Below, in pieces: positions 22,957 through 32,268 of a DNA stretch of 34,580 bases. How positions within the stretch are numbered: position 1 is the first letter of the stretch; the number at the start of each line of letters is the position of its first letter. This DNA comes from an uncultured Alphaproteobacteria bacterium (GTDB taxonomy: Bacteria; Pseudomonadota; Alphaproteobacteria; RF32; CAG-239): NCBI GenBank assembly GCA_944390265.1, contig CALXPK010000026.1, positions 1-34,580 on the forward strand. Reading direction: 5' to 3'. The notes below the pieces were generated by a model. The model had not been told where the DNA came from, did not search any database, and saw only the letters and a list, made by a program, of their open reading frames with translations. The position numbers and the translations under genes were made by a program.

Positions 22957-25383
22957 ATGTTGAGTTTGAAAAAAATTGGTGCTTTTGCTGCCAGCCTCTC
23001 TTTGATGCTGACATCATTTGCCGGTTCGGCTCTGGCTTCGGAAATTGACTTGAACATTCCGATGCTCGATGTTGAATATGATATTTTTGGTTATGCTCTG
23101 ACTGGTTCCCAAATCTTGCTCTATGGTTTGGGAATTTGTTTATTGGGCTTTTTGTTTGGTTTTTATGAATTTGTCAAAATTAAAAAACTTCCGGCACACA
23201 AATCTATGCTCGATGTTTCTAATTTGATTTATTCTACCTGCAAAACCTATATGAAGCAACAAGCCAAACTCTTGGTGGTTTTGGAAATTTTCATTGCGGC
23301 TTGCATTTTCTATTATTTCTACGGCTTGCAAGAAACGCCGCTTACCAAAGTTTTCACCATTTTGGGTTGGTCCATCTTGGGTATTTTGGGTTCTTTCTGC
23401 GTGGCTTGGTTCGGTATGCGAATCAATACTTATGCCAACTCTCGCACCGCCTTTGACTCCCTCAAAGGTCAGGCCTATTCCGTGATGAGCTTGCCGCTGC
23501 GCTCCGGTATGTCTATCGGCGTGATGCTGATTTGCGTGGAACTGGTGATGATGATTTCTATCTTGCTCTTTGTTTCTCGCGAGAGTGCCGGTGCTTGCTT
23601 TATCGGTTTTGCCATTGGTGAATCTTTGGGTGCTTCCGCTTTGCGTATTTGCGGCGGTATCTTTACCAAAATTGCCGATATCGGTGCCGATTTGATGAAA
23701 ATTATTTTCAAAATCGATGAAGATGATGCCCGCAACCCCGGTGTGATTGCCGATTGTACCGGTGATAATGCCGGCGACTCGGTCGGCCCGACTGCCGATG
23801 GTTTTGAAACTTACGGCGTGACCGGTGTGGCTTTGATTAGCTTTATCGTGCTTGGTGCCGGTATGATGTATCTGCCGAACGGCGAACTGGCCATGATGCA
23901 AAACGGCATTGATATTCAAGCTCGTTTGATTGTGTGGATTTTTGCCATGCGCTTGCTGATGATTTTGACCTCTATGGTTTCTTATTGGTTGAACTCTAAG
24001 GTCAGCAAAGCCATTTTCGGTGACAAAAAATCTTTCAACTTTGAAACTCCGCTCACCTCTTTGGTTTGGTTTACTTCCATTATCTCTATTTTGGTGACCT
24101 TCGGTGTTTCTTATGTGATGATTGGTAACATGGGTGAAGATTTGTGGTGGAAACTTTCCGTTATCATCTCTTGCGGTACTTTGGCTGCCGCTTTGATTCC
24201 GGAATTTACCAAAGCCTTCACTTCTTCCAAATCTAAACATGTGCAAGAGATTGTTAACGCCAGCCGCGAAGCCGGTGCTTCTTTGAACATTATCTCCGGT
24301 ATTGTGGCCGGTAACTTCTCTGCCTTCTGGAACGGTTTGGTGATTGTCGGTTTGATGGTCGTTGCTTACTTTACCTCAATTGAAGGTTTGGATGCTTATA
24401 TGGTTTATCCGACAGTGTTTGCCTTTGGTTTGGTGGCCTTTGGTATGCTCGGCATGGGTCCTGTGACCATTGCCGTTGACAGCTATGGCCCGGTGACCGA
24501 TAATGCGCAATCGGTATTTGAACTTTCGCAAATTGAAGAGATTAAAGGTATCAGCAAAGAAATTGAAAAAGATTATGGTTTCAAACCTGACTTTGAACAT
24601 GGTAAACAACTCTTGGAAGAAAATGATTCTGCCGGAAATACCTTCAAAGCCACAGCTAAACCGGTGCTCATCGGTACAGCTGTCATCGGTGCTACAACCA
24701 TGATTTTCTCAATCATCTTGCTCTTGAACCTCAAATTGATGCTGCTTGACCCGAATGTGCTGTTTGGTATGATTTTGGGCGGTGCCGTCATTTACTGGTT
24801 CTCGGGTGCTTCCATGCAAGCCGTTTCGACCGGTGCTTATCGTGCCGTGAACTTTATTAAAAAGCACATTAAGCTCGACGGTAAAACAGCCGCTTCCGAA
24901 GAAGACACCAAAAAAGTGGTTAAAATCTGCACGCAATATGCTCAAAGAGGAATGCTCAATATCTTTATTGTGATTTTCTCTTTCACCATTGCTTTTGCTT
25001 GCTTTGATGCCAACCTCTTTGCCAGCTATTTGATTTCAATTGCCATCTTTGGTTTGTTCCAAGCCTTGTATATGGCTAATGCCGGCGGTGCTTGGGATAA
25101 TGCCAAGAAGGTGGTTGAGGTTGACTTGCATGAAAAAGGTACCGATTTGCATGCCGCAACCGTGGTCGGTGATACGGTCGGTGACCCATACAAAGATACA
25201 TCATCCGTGGCTTTGAACCCGATTATCAAGTTCACCACCTTGTTTGGTTTGCTTGCGGTTGAAATGGCCGTGGCCGCACCAAGATGTGTTTCTTTGAGTT
25301 TGGGTATCGTCTTCTTTATCATCGGATTGATTTTTGTTTTGAAATCTTTCTATGGTATGAGAATCGAATCTACCAAAGACTAA
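22957..25383 (+). CDS. hppA: Divergent membrane-bound proton-pumping pyrophosphatase
   Basis: An 808-residue polytopic protein that should couple PPi hydrolysis to cation export. Substrate motifs are present: ADIGADL, DDARNPGVIADCTGDNAGDS (~257-276), GPTADGFETYG and, near the C-terminus, GDTVGDPYKDTS. The GNTFKA motif has Lys564, where Lys indicates independence from K+. Motif forms differ from canonical H+-PPases (the GKVE block after ADL is replaced), like the divergent Na+-regulated H+-PPase group known from Chlorobium and Cellulomonas. The N-terminus (residues 1-28, ending SALASE) looks like a cleavable signal peptide. AAGGAAA precedes the ATG. Ion specificity is inferred. Confidence 0.92.
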   Translation: MLSLKKIGAFAASLSLMLTSFAGSALASEIDLNIPMLDVEYDIFGYALTGSQILLYGLGICLLGFLFGFYEFVKIKKLPAHKSMLDVSNLIYSTCKTYMKQQAKLLVVLEIFIAACIFYYFYGLQETPLTKVFTILGWSILGILGSFCVAWFGMRINTYANSRTAFDSLKGQAYSVMSLPLRSGMSIGVMLICVELVMMISILLFVSRESAGACFIGFAIGESLGASALRICGGIFTKIADIGADLMKIIFKIDEDDARNPGVIADCTGDNAGDSVGPTADGFETYGVTGVALISFIVLGAGMMYLPNGELAMMQNGIDIQARLIVWIFAMRLLMILTSMVSYWLNSKVSKAIFGDKKSFNFETPLTSLVWFTSIISILVTFGVSYVMIGNMGEDLWWKLSVIISCGTLAAALIPEFTKAFTSSKSKHVQEIVNASREAGASLNIISGIVAGNFSAFWNGLVIVGLMVVAYFTSIEGLDAYMVYPTVFAFGLVAFGMLGMGPVTIAVDSYGPVTDNAQSVFELSQIEEIKGISKEIEKDYGFKPDFEHGKQLLEENDSAGNTFKATAKPVLIGTAVIGATTMIFSIILLLNLKLMLLDPNVLFGMILGGAVIYWFSGASMQAVSTGAYRAVNFIKKHIKLDGKTAASEEDTKKVVKICTQYAQRGMLNIFIVIFSFTIAFACFDANLFASYLISIAIFGLFQALYMANAGGAWDNAKKVVEVDLHEKGTDLHAATVVGDTVGDPYKDTSSVALNPIIKFTTLFGLLAVEMAVAAPRCVSLSLGIVFFIIGLIFVLKSFYGMRIESTKD

Positions 25384-25405
25384 TTAGATTTACGTCTTGA
25401 AAAAG

Positions 25406-25440
25406 AAAGGTCTTGCAGCTTGGCGTTGCAAGACCTTTTT
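25406..25440 (+). terminator. Terminator after hppA
   Basis: AAAGGTCTTGCA (25406-25417) pairs with TGCAAGACCTTT around a nine-base loop and ends in five T, 22 bases past the hppA stop. Confidence 0.9.
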
Positions 25441-25523
25441 GCTTGACAAAATCAGCGTTTCATGGCTATTTAGAGTCCGATTAAAAATTATGATGTTTTA
25501 CTTAAAAAATTTATTATTAAGCT

Positions 25524-26144
25524 ATGGTAACAAGAAATCAATTACGTTTGACGTTGTTTAATGCTTTGCACGGCAGTTTGCTGAGCCAAAATTTGATGGA
25601 TGAATTGTGCAAAAAACTTTCCGAAGAAGAGCTGGGTGCTTTGGTGGCCATGTTTATTGATAATGCCGCCGTGTCTTTTCCGGATTTGAAATTGCAAGAA
25701 AAACTTGGCGATTGTCAATGGCTTGTCAATATTGCTCAAAAATATAATCAGGTTTTGAAATCTTTGCGGGTGAACTTCATCACACAAGGGTTGTATGTAT
25801 CTTTTTTGGATAAGATTTTGGCTTATTTGGCTTTTCGTCGCCAAATCAGCGATACCGGATGTTTGGAGATTTTTGAGGCCGTGCACGAATATGTGCGTAT
25901 GCTCAGATGCAAATGTGATATGTCAGATATTTCCGTTTTGCCGCGAGAGCATAAAATGTTGGAAGCCATTATCAAAAGCACGGAGCCGGAACTCAATGCC
26001 AGAGTGGCCTCGTTGTTGTGTTATTTTTCTTTTGATGAAAACCATACCGTGTTGGTTAATGACTTTTGGTGCAAAAAGCATAAACTGATTAGCAGTTATT
26101 TGGAAATTGCCAATATTGAACGCAAACATAATTTCATTCTTTGA
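25524..26144 (+). CDS. Hypothetical helical protein, 206 aa
   Basis: I do not recognise this protein. It is predicted soluble and largely helical, with several Cys (ELCKKL, GDCQWL, TGCLEI, LRCKCDM, LLCYFS, FWCKKH) that do not form a standard metal motif. No signal peptide is present and no clear ribosome site precedes the ATG. It stands alone after the hppA terminator and is convergent with the CDF exporter gene, sharing a hairpin terminator. Confidence 0.7.
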   Translation: MVTRNQLRLTLFNALHGSLLSQNLMDELCKKLSEEELGALVAMFIDNAAVSFPDLKLQEKLGDCQWLVNIAQKYNQVLKSLRVNFITQGLYVSFLDKILAYLAFRRQISDTGCLEIFEAVHEYVRMLRCKCDMSDISVLPREHKMLEAIIKSTEPELNARVASLLCYFSFDENHTVLVNDFWCKKHKLISSYLEIANIERKHNFIL

Positions 26145-26152
26145 AGCTCAAA

Positions 26153-26184
26153 AAAAAGTCTTAGACCAAGGTCTAAGACTTTTT
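26153..26184. terminator. Bidirectional terminator with 15-bp stem
   Basis: AAAAAGTCTTAGACC (26153-26167) pairs perfectly with GGTCTAAGACTTTTT (26170-26184). It ends both convergent transcripts and contains the TAG stop of the CDF gene (26173-26175) in its right arm. Confidence 0.9.
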
Positions 26185-27126
26185 CTTTTTGTTGGCAGAT
26201 TTGTGCAATTTGATGTCCAGACGGTCTTCTTTGAGGCCGACCGGATCTTGGTGAATGATAATCACGGCACTGGGATAAACTTCCCAGATGTTGTCTTCCA
26301 CCATTTCCGTCATCTCGTGAGCGGCAGAAAGCGGTAAGTCGCCGTCTAATTCCAAGTGAAATTCAAACATATATTTGCCGCCCAAATCATGGGTTCTTAA
26401 ATCGTGAATGCCTTTGGCAAAAGGAGAGCTCATGACAATGTCTTTGATTTGTTTTCTAATCTCGGGCGAGAGCTCGGCATCCATCAAAGTTTTGACGGAA
26501 CCGGCGGCAATTTTATAGGCATTGTACAATAAATATGCCGAAATACCGATGGCGGTGAGGCTATCAAACCAAGAAATGCCAAACCATGAAACCACACACA
26601 AAGAAATGACAATCGAAAGATTGGTCATCACATCAACCATATAATGCGCACTATCGGCCTCAATGGCTTTGGAATCGGTCAGTTTGGTCACATAGCGCTG
26701 GAAGGCAATGAGCCCCAAGGTCGAGATGAGGGCAATGACCATGATTAAAATACCGACGGTGGTTTGTTCAATCGGCCGTGGGTAGATTAAGCGGTTGATA
26801 CCATCATACATGACAAAAATGCCCGAGCCGGCAATGAAAGCGGCTTGCACCAAGGCTGAGATAGATTCTGCTTTGCCGTAACCATAGCGGAAAGCATAAC
26901 TTTCTTCTTGAGAAGAAAAGCGCACGGCAATGACCGTGATTAAGGAGGCGCCGATATCGGTCAAACTGTCTATCATGGAAGATAAAACAGCCAATGAACC
27001 GGTGTATAAGGCACCAAAGGTTTTGAGCAGACACAAACTGACAGCTAAAGTCAAACTGGCGGTGGTGGCGGTTTTTTTCAAGCGGTTAATTTGCTCTGTC
27101 GTCAGATATTTTTTCTTCGTAGACAT
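26173..27126 (-). CDS. Cation diffusion facilitator (FieF/YiiP-like metal exporter)
   Basis: A 317-residue inner-membrane metal/proton antiporter with six helices and a cytosolic C-terminal domain. Transport site A is complete: Asp53 and Asp57 in IDSLTDIGAS and His161 and Asp165 in HYMVDV, the DD-HD set typical of Zn/Cd/Fe exporters. The site-B loop after helix 2 has Tyr in place of the usual His (YAFRYGYGKAES). The C-terminal domain ends in a basic tail (KLHKSANKKKKS). Its start lies 41 bases inside the 3' end of the preceding permease fusion, so it is the last gene of the ABC operon. Confidence 0.93.
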   Translation of the reverse strand: MSTKKKYLTTEQINRLKKTATTASLTLAVSLCLLKTFGALYTGSLAVLSSMIDSLTDIGASLITVIAVRFSSQEESYAFRYGYGKAESISALVQAAFIAGSGIFVMYDGINRLIYPRPIEQTTVGILIMVIALISTLGLIAFQRYVTKLTDSKAIEADSAHYMVDVMTNLSIVISLCVVSWFGISWFDSLTAIGISAYLLYNAYKIAAGSVKTLMDAELSPEIRKQIKDIVMSSPFAKGIHDLRTHDLGGKYMFEFHLELDGDLPLSAAHEMTEMVEDNIWEVYPSAVIIIHQDPVGLKEDRLDIKLHKSANKKKKS

Positions 27127-30100
27127 ATTTTATTTGTTCCATATTCTCTTGTTTTATCTCATAGAAGTTTCCTTGCATATAGCTTGCAAAGAGGTTTAAA
27201 TTTGCTTCTTTGGGAAAAGTGATAAATTTATACGACACATAGTATTTATTCTCTTTTTGCCAGAAAGACAAATCAATTTTTTCATTACCTTCAATCTGCA
27301 ACTTCAAAGTGAACAGCAGTTCAGGTTTTTCCAAGTTTTCGGTGCTGTTTATAATTTGGGTATTGAGCAGATATTTGGCTAAAATTGCCAAAGTATTTAT
27401 GTCGGTGTTTTCGTTGCAACTCAGCAGGCGGCCAAAGCGCAAATCCCAAAGGCGGCTTAAGGTCCATTCTTCTTTTTTGGTGGACAAATCTATTAGCTCT
27501 ATGGCAGCGAGCCAAACCTGAAATTTGTTGTCAAATTTGATATAAGCCGCACGAGTGCCGCGGCCGATTTGAATGTCATATTTGCCGACCTCAAAGGAGA
27601 GAATGTTTTGTCCTTGTTTCCCTTTGAGCTCAACCCGAATGTTGGGCGAGCCTTTGAGGCTGATTGGTTGAAGACCAAAGCGGGATAAGTTTTCGGCTCT
27701 GTCCGATTTCTTTTCATAATAGCGGGCTTCTATCAGCGCACTTAAAAAGCTGCGCATTCTGTCTTGCATCACCATTAAATGCGGTTCGCCTTCCAGCTTC
27801 CATTCGTTGTCTTGTTTGTAGAAGGTGAGGCTTTTGCCATAGCTTTGCAAGATTACTTTTTCCACCTCATTAATTTGATTGGCCAGATTGGGGAACAAAG
27901 GTTTATTTTCATAAGTTTCAATCTCACCACGGTCGGTTTGATAAACCGAATAGATGCCGCCCAAGAGCAAAATGGCACAAACGGCCAACAGCCACTTTAA
28001 TTGTTTGTTGATTTTGAAGGCAGATTGACCGGATATATGCTTCTTGTATCTTTGTTTGAGGCGGATTAAACCCCAAGCGAGCAAGATGAGTAACGGCACG
28101 GCATAAATATCGGCAAATTTGATATAGCTGTCGATGCGGTCAATTTCCGAATTTAAGTTGAGGCGAATGTTGCGCAAATCCAAACGCAGCGAATCCAGCT
28201 CTTGGCGAATGTTGGCGATGATGGAAAGTTCGTCGGGGGTGAAAGTTTCTCTTCCCTCAAACTCTTTCTTGTTCCAAATTTCGCTCAAGCCGGCTTTGGT
28301 CTTGTCCATCTTTGCCAAAATTTCTTGTTCTTTGAGGGTGAAATCTTGGCGGGCTTGTTTTCTGATTTTTTCTATGGTGGCAAATTTGCGGGTTTGCGCC
28401 GATTTACCGCGCAAGCCAATCAGGTTTTCTTGACCGATGAGGACTTCCAAAGCATTGAGCACAAAATTGACATTGTCAAATATCGGGACAATGATGTTAC
28501 CGTCATTGGTGTTGATAGTTTTGGACCAGAAAGTATCATACAACAAGTCGGTATCGGCCACGGCAATCACCTGGAACGGGTGCTCCGGCATTTTGCTGAT
28601 GAGATGAGCGGCAATGACCTTGGCATAATTGTCTTTCTTAAAGTTGCGGAGCAAAACATTGGGGTCATGCGCTTCTTGCGCCCAATCTGCCGCCACGGCG
28701 GCTGAGTTTTCACCCGATTTGAGCAGAGGAATGAAGATGATGTTGTCATTTTGCAACGGGCTGACGGTAGCGACCGAGCTGACTAATAATTTTTTCAAAT
28801 TATAGGTTTCGGGGACTTCGTGGTTGATGCCGTCTTCGGGAATGTAAAATTGCAAAATATCTTGCGTATAATTGGGAATGTTATCGTTACTATTGACCTC
28901 TACGGTGAGTGAGTTATCCAAATCGGCCACGGCCATGTCGCCGTTGAAGCGGAAACCCCAGCTGACATCCAAGCCGCCCAAATCTGAAGAGGAGAATTTT
29001 TCCATGGTGGGGGCAAAAATGCGTTCCGAATCGGTGGCCACATCCAAAAAGGCCAAAATCTTACCGCCGTTGTCGGTATATTTGCGAATGGCGGCAACCA
29101 TTTCCGAAGACAAGTCCCGCGGATGAATGAGAATTAAAGCAGATAAATTATTATCGATATCTTCCGGTTTGGCGATGGATTTTACATTATAAAACTTCTC
29201 AATTTGGTTGATGATTTCCCATCTTTGTGAGGCGACATTGGCAATGACGGTATCAAAAACCGGCAAGGTGCTCAAAATGCCGATGGTCTTTTTCTTCAAG
29301 CCCAAACGATATATGGCTTCGGTCAAATCTTGTTCCAAGAAGTTTTGGCGCTCAAGGGCAAAGAACGGGATATCGGCATTTTCATCTACACTGTTGCTTA
29401 ACGTCAGGCCAAAATAGGCGGCTTCATTGGCGTCTATCAGCGGAATGGCTTTCAAGCCGCGAGTGATGGCAAAATCTTCGGCATTGCTGAAAGGTTGCGG
29501 ATTGTAAATTTTGTAATTAAACTTGCCTTTGGCAATGTCGGCATATTGTTTCAAAAGCAGGCGCACTTTGTCAAACATAAGCCGATATTCGGGATTGCGG
29601 CGGCCGAGTTCCGGTGTGTAATAGAGCTTGGCGGTGACCGGCTCAGGCAGGTTTTGCAAAATTTGTTTGGTGGTATCGGTCAGAGAAAAAATTTTATCTT
29701 GCGTGAAGTCATATTGCAGGGTGCGGGTATAATTGTTAGCCAACAGGTTGATGCCGACAAAACCGAGCAACATGATGAAAAAGCACAATATATAATAGCC
29801 GCGGCTGGTGGAGGCAAAAATGCCGGCCGAGCCCGAGGTGCGGAAGTTGATGACGATAATGGTGGTGAAGTTGAACAAAAACATGATTGAGCAAAAGAAG
29901 ATGATGTCTCTTAACTCAAACAAGCCTTGGCTGATGCTGTAAAAATGGGTTTCAAAGCTGAATGAAGCAATCATATCGATGATGGACACCGGCGCAAATA
30001 AGCGGAAGAAAGACAAGATATATTCCAAACCGCAGAGCAAGAAAACCAAGTTGGCAATGACCGCCAAAACCAAAGCCGTGACTTGGTTTTTGGTTAAGGC

Positions 30101-30568
30101 CGACATGGTTTGCGAAACTGAGAGCATGCAGCCGGCAATGAGAAAACTGCCGATGTAGCTGATGAATATGACCGGATTGTCCGGGTTGCCCAAAATGTTG
30201 ACGGTTATCCAGAACGGAAAGGTGAGAGCCAAGGCCACACCGCAAAAGACCCATGAAGCCAAAAACTTGCCCAAGACCAGAGCTGTGGTTGAAACCGGCA
30301 TGGTCATGATTTGGACAATGGTTTTGGTGCGGAACTCTTCGGCCCAAAGGCGCATGGATATGCCGGGGATGAAAAGCAAATAGAGCCAGGGTTGGTAAGA
30401 AAACATGGCAGCCAAATCGGCCACACCGCGGTCAAAAAAATGGCCGAAATAAATGGCAAAAGAGCCGTTTAATATCAAAAAAGAAATGAGATAAACATAA
30501 GCCAAAGGAGAGGTGAAGTAGCGTATGAGTTCATTTTTGCAAACAATCAAAGTATTTTTCATTCGCAT
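27086..30568 (-). CDS. ABC-2 permease / GldG / DUF4340 fusion protein
   Basis: An unusually long 1160-residue protein that joins parts often encoded separately. Residues 1-250 form an ABC-2 permease like GldF (EFRTKTIVQIMTMPVSTTALVLGKFLASW). A helix at ~255-277 opens a GldG-type periplasmic domain (FSLTDTTKQILQNLPEPVTAKLYY, ~290-700). A coiled coil (~720-815) leads to a membrane helix (~817-835). After another helix (~850) comes a DUF4340-like domain (PLFPNLANQINEVEKVIL ... LSRFGL). The start overlaps the ATPase gene by ten bases. In Bacteroidetes GldAFG supports gliding; here the role and substrate are unknown. Confidence 0.88.
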   Translation of the reverse strand: MRMKNTLIVCKNELIRYFTSPLAYVYLISFLILNGSFAIYFGHFFDRGVADLAAMFSYQPWLYLLFIPGISMRLWAEEFRTKTIVQIMTMPVSTTALVLGKFLASWVFCGVALALTFPFWITVNILGNPDNPVIFISYIGSFLIAGCMLSVSQTMSALTKNQVTALVLAVIANLVFLLCGLEYILSFFRLFAPVSIIDMIASFSFETHFYSISQGLFELRDIIFFCSIMFLFNFTTIIVINFRTSGSAGIFASTSRGYYILCFFIMLLGFVGINLLANNYTRTLQYDFTQDKIFSLTDTTKQILQNLPEPVTAKLYYTPELGRRNPEYRLMFDKVRLLLKQYADIAKGKFNYKIYNPQPFSNAEDFAITRGLKAIPLIDANEAAYFGLTLSNSVDENADIPFFALERQNFLEQDLTEAIYRLGLKKKTIGILSTLPVFDTVIANVASQRWEIINQIEKFYNVKSIAKPEDIDNNLSALILIHPRDLSSEMVAAIRKYTDNGGKILAFLDVATDSERIFAPTMEKFSSSDLGGLDVSWGFRFNGDMAVADLDNSLTVEVNSNDNIPNYTQDILQFYIPEDGINHEVPETYNLKKLLVSSVATVSPLQNDNIIFIPLLKSGENSAAVAADWAQEAHDPNVLLRNFKKDNYAKVIAAHLISKMPEHPFQVIAVADTDLLYDTFWSKTINTNDGNIIVPIFDNVNFVLNALEVLIGQENLIGLRGKSAQTRKFATIEKIRKQARQDFTLKEQEILAKMDKTKAGLSEIWNKKEFEGRETFTPDELSIIANIRQELDSLRLDLRNIRLNLNSEIDRIDSYIKFADIYAVPLLILLAWGLIRLKQRYKKHISGQSAFKINKQLKWLLAVCAILLLGGIYSVYQTDRGEIETYENKPLFPNLANQINEVEKVILQSYGKSLTFYKQDNEWKLEGEPHLMVMQDRMRSFLSALIEARYYEKKSDRAENLSRFGLQPISLKGSPNIRVELKGKQGQNILSFEVGKYDIQIGRGTRAAYIKFDNKFQVWLAAIELIDLSTKKEEWTLSRLWDLRFGRLLSCNENTDINTLAILAKYLLNTQIINSTENLEKPELLFTLKLQIEGNEKIDLSFWQKENKYYVSYKFITFPKEANLNLFASYMQGNFYEIKQENMEQIKYVYEEKISDDRAN

Positions 30569-31290
30569 ACTCCTTGGGTGAGTTTTTTAAAGGCGGTTTC
30601 CAAATCTTGACAATCAGCTTTGAACAAAATGTCTTTTAAGGTGCCGTCGGCAATGATTTGGCCTTTGTTTATCAAAATGATGCGGGTGGCCACGGTTTCA
30701 GCCTCTTCCAACAAATGGGTGGAAATGAGAATGGTTTTGTTTTGACCCAAAGTTTTGATGAGGCGGCGCATATGCTCTTTTTGGTTGGGGTCCAAGCCAT
30801 CGGTCGGTTCATCAAGCAGCAAAATTTCAGGATCGGAGATGATGCTTTGCGCGAAGCCCACGCGTCTTAAATAGCCTTTGGAAAGGTTTTCAATCTTTTG
30901 GGTAAGAATCTCTTCAATTTTGGCGATTTGTGCTACTTCGGCCAAGCGTTTTTGTTTTTCTTTGCCCAAAAAACCGCGCAACTCAGCCATGTAACTCAAA
31001 AACTCTTTCACGCTCAAATCCGGATAAAGCGGGGAGCCTTCCGACAAAAAGCCAATGTGCTTTTTGGCTTCAATCGGGGCTTGGGCAATGTCTTGCTCCA
31101 AAACAAAAATTTGACCGGAAGAGGGGGCGATGAAGCCGGAAATCATGTTCATCAGGGTCGATTTTCCGGCACCGTTCGGACCCAAAACAGCAATAATCTC
31201 GCCGATTTTTGCTTTGAAAGAAAGGTTTTTGACCGCCTCAATGCGGCCAAAGTTTTTGCTCACATTTTGCAGTTGCAACGTGAAGGTCAT
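30559..31290 (-). CDS. ABC transporter ATPase (GldA-like)
   Basis: A 243-residue ATPase with Walker A GPNGAGKST (37-45), Q-loop region, signature LSKGYLRRVGFAQ, Walker B LLLDEPTDGLDPNQ and switch His in ISTHLLEE. The sequence type (multidrug/GldA/NatA-like, with LPS-independent short C-terminus) fits an ABC-2 exporter. It starts three bases after the stop of the binding-protein gene and overlaps the permease fusion by ten bases, so the three proteins probably form one complex at the inner membrane. Confidence 0.93.
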   Translation of the reverse strand: MTFTLQLQNVSKNFGRIEAVKNLSFKAKIGEIIAVLGPNGAGKSTLMNMISGFIAPSSGQIFVLEQDIAQAPIEAKKHIGFLSEGSPLYPDLSVKEFLSYMAELRGFLGKEKQKRLAEVAQIAKIEEILTQKIENLSKGYLRRVGFAQSIISDPEILLLDEPTDGLDPNQKEHMRRLIKTLGQNKTILISTHLLEEAETVATRIILINKGQIIADGTLKDILFKADCQDLETAFKKLTQGVCE

Positions 31291-31293
31291 GTT

Positions 31294-32259
31294 TTACTCC
31301 TTCAGATTGGAAATTTTTCCTTCGGAAACTTGTTTGAGCTCGGATTTGATGTTTATGGTCTTTTCCGGAGCTCCGCTTTCTTGAATGGTTTGTGCCACCA
31401 GATTAAGGTTGGGTAACAAATCTTTTTTGAAGTTTTTCTCATAGCCGTTTATCAAAGCCAAAACGGCCGCTGCCGAAAAACCGCCGTCATAAGTTCCGGC
31501 TTCGGAACCGACATAAACCATGTCATTGTAAAGCTCGGGTTGCGCGCTTAAATCCGGTGTATATAGCGCGGTGATGCGATAGTTGCTGATGCCTTTGTCG
31601 TGCATGGCGGTTATGAGCTTGTCGCCTTCTGCCGGAGAGGCAATGACAACATAATAGTCGGTGTCATTATTGATGAGCATATTCAAAATGATGTTGAAAT
31701 TGTCTTGTCCTCTTTGGAAAACAGCCCCGCGAACCATATATTTATCAGTCACACTTTGATTGATTTTTTGTGCCAACTCGCGATAATCTCCTTCGGCCAA
31801 AATCAGCAGACCAAGATTTTTGATGTTTTTGCCTTCCAAAATTTGGGTCAGTTGAGCTATGGCTTCTTCGTTCGGCGTGTGAATTGTGAAGGTGGTTTTT
31901 TCCTCATTATTCAACACCAAAGAAACTTTGGGCGCGGGGGTCATATCAAAACTCAACACGGCTTTGGTCTCTGCCGGCAGAGCGGCGGGGGCGAGCTTGT
32001 CTTGATAAGTTATTTCATATTTGTAGCCGGATTTTGCATCCATTTGACGCAAAGAGTTTTGAATGGCTTGTTGTGCCGCCAAACCCAAATGGCTCTCTTC
32101 TCCGGAGAGGGGTAAGACCGCCGCAATCTTGATGACCGGACGAACAATGGTGTTGCTTCTTTTGGGCTTGTATAAGGCGGCAAAAAAAGTGGCAATCGCC
32201 GTGATGACAACAATGGCAAGAAGAATGATTTTGGTTTTTGTGGTCATGATAGACATCAT
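31294..32259 (-). CDS. Membrane-tethered type I periplasmic binding protein-like
   Basis: A 321-residue protein with an uncleaved-looking N-terminal helix (residues ~10-30, no lipobox) followed by the first strand of a branched-chain-amino-acid-binding (Peripla_BP_6/LivK-like) fold, IKIAAVLPLSGEESHLGLAAQQAIQN. Further family features are a central strand/helix pair (NLGLLILAEGDYRELAQKI) and YNDMVYVGSE. The ligand cannot be read. Binding proteins of this fold usually feed importers, yet this one is packed with a GldA/GldF-type exporter, so a sensory or accessory role is possible. AGGA lies eight bases before the ATG. Confidence 0.8.
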   Translation of the reverse strand: MMSIMTTKTKIILLAIVVITAIATFFAALYKPKRSNTIVRPVIKIAAVLPLSGEESHLGLAAQQAIQNSLRQMDAKSGYKYEITYQDKLAPAALPAETKAVLSFDMTPAPKVSLVLNNEEKTTFTIHTPNEEAIAQLTQILEGKNIKNLGLLILAEGDYRELAQKINQSVTDKYMVRGAVFQRGQDNFNIILNMLINNDTDYYVVIASPAEGDKLITAMHDKGISNYRITALYTPDLSAQPELYNDMVYVGSEAGTYDGGFSAAAVLALINGYEKNFKKDLLPNLNLVAQTIQESGAPEKTINIKSELKQVSEGKISNLKE

Positions 32260-32268
32260 TATGCAATC

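Noticed and set aside
23140-24246. Minus-strand open frame of 368 codons opposite hppA
   Set aside because: It is the antisense shadow of a well-supported hppA frame; its product is His/Gln/Asn-rich with no domain, which is typical of reverse frames of membrane-protein genes.
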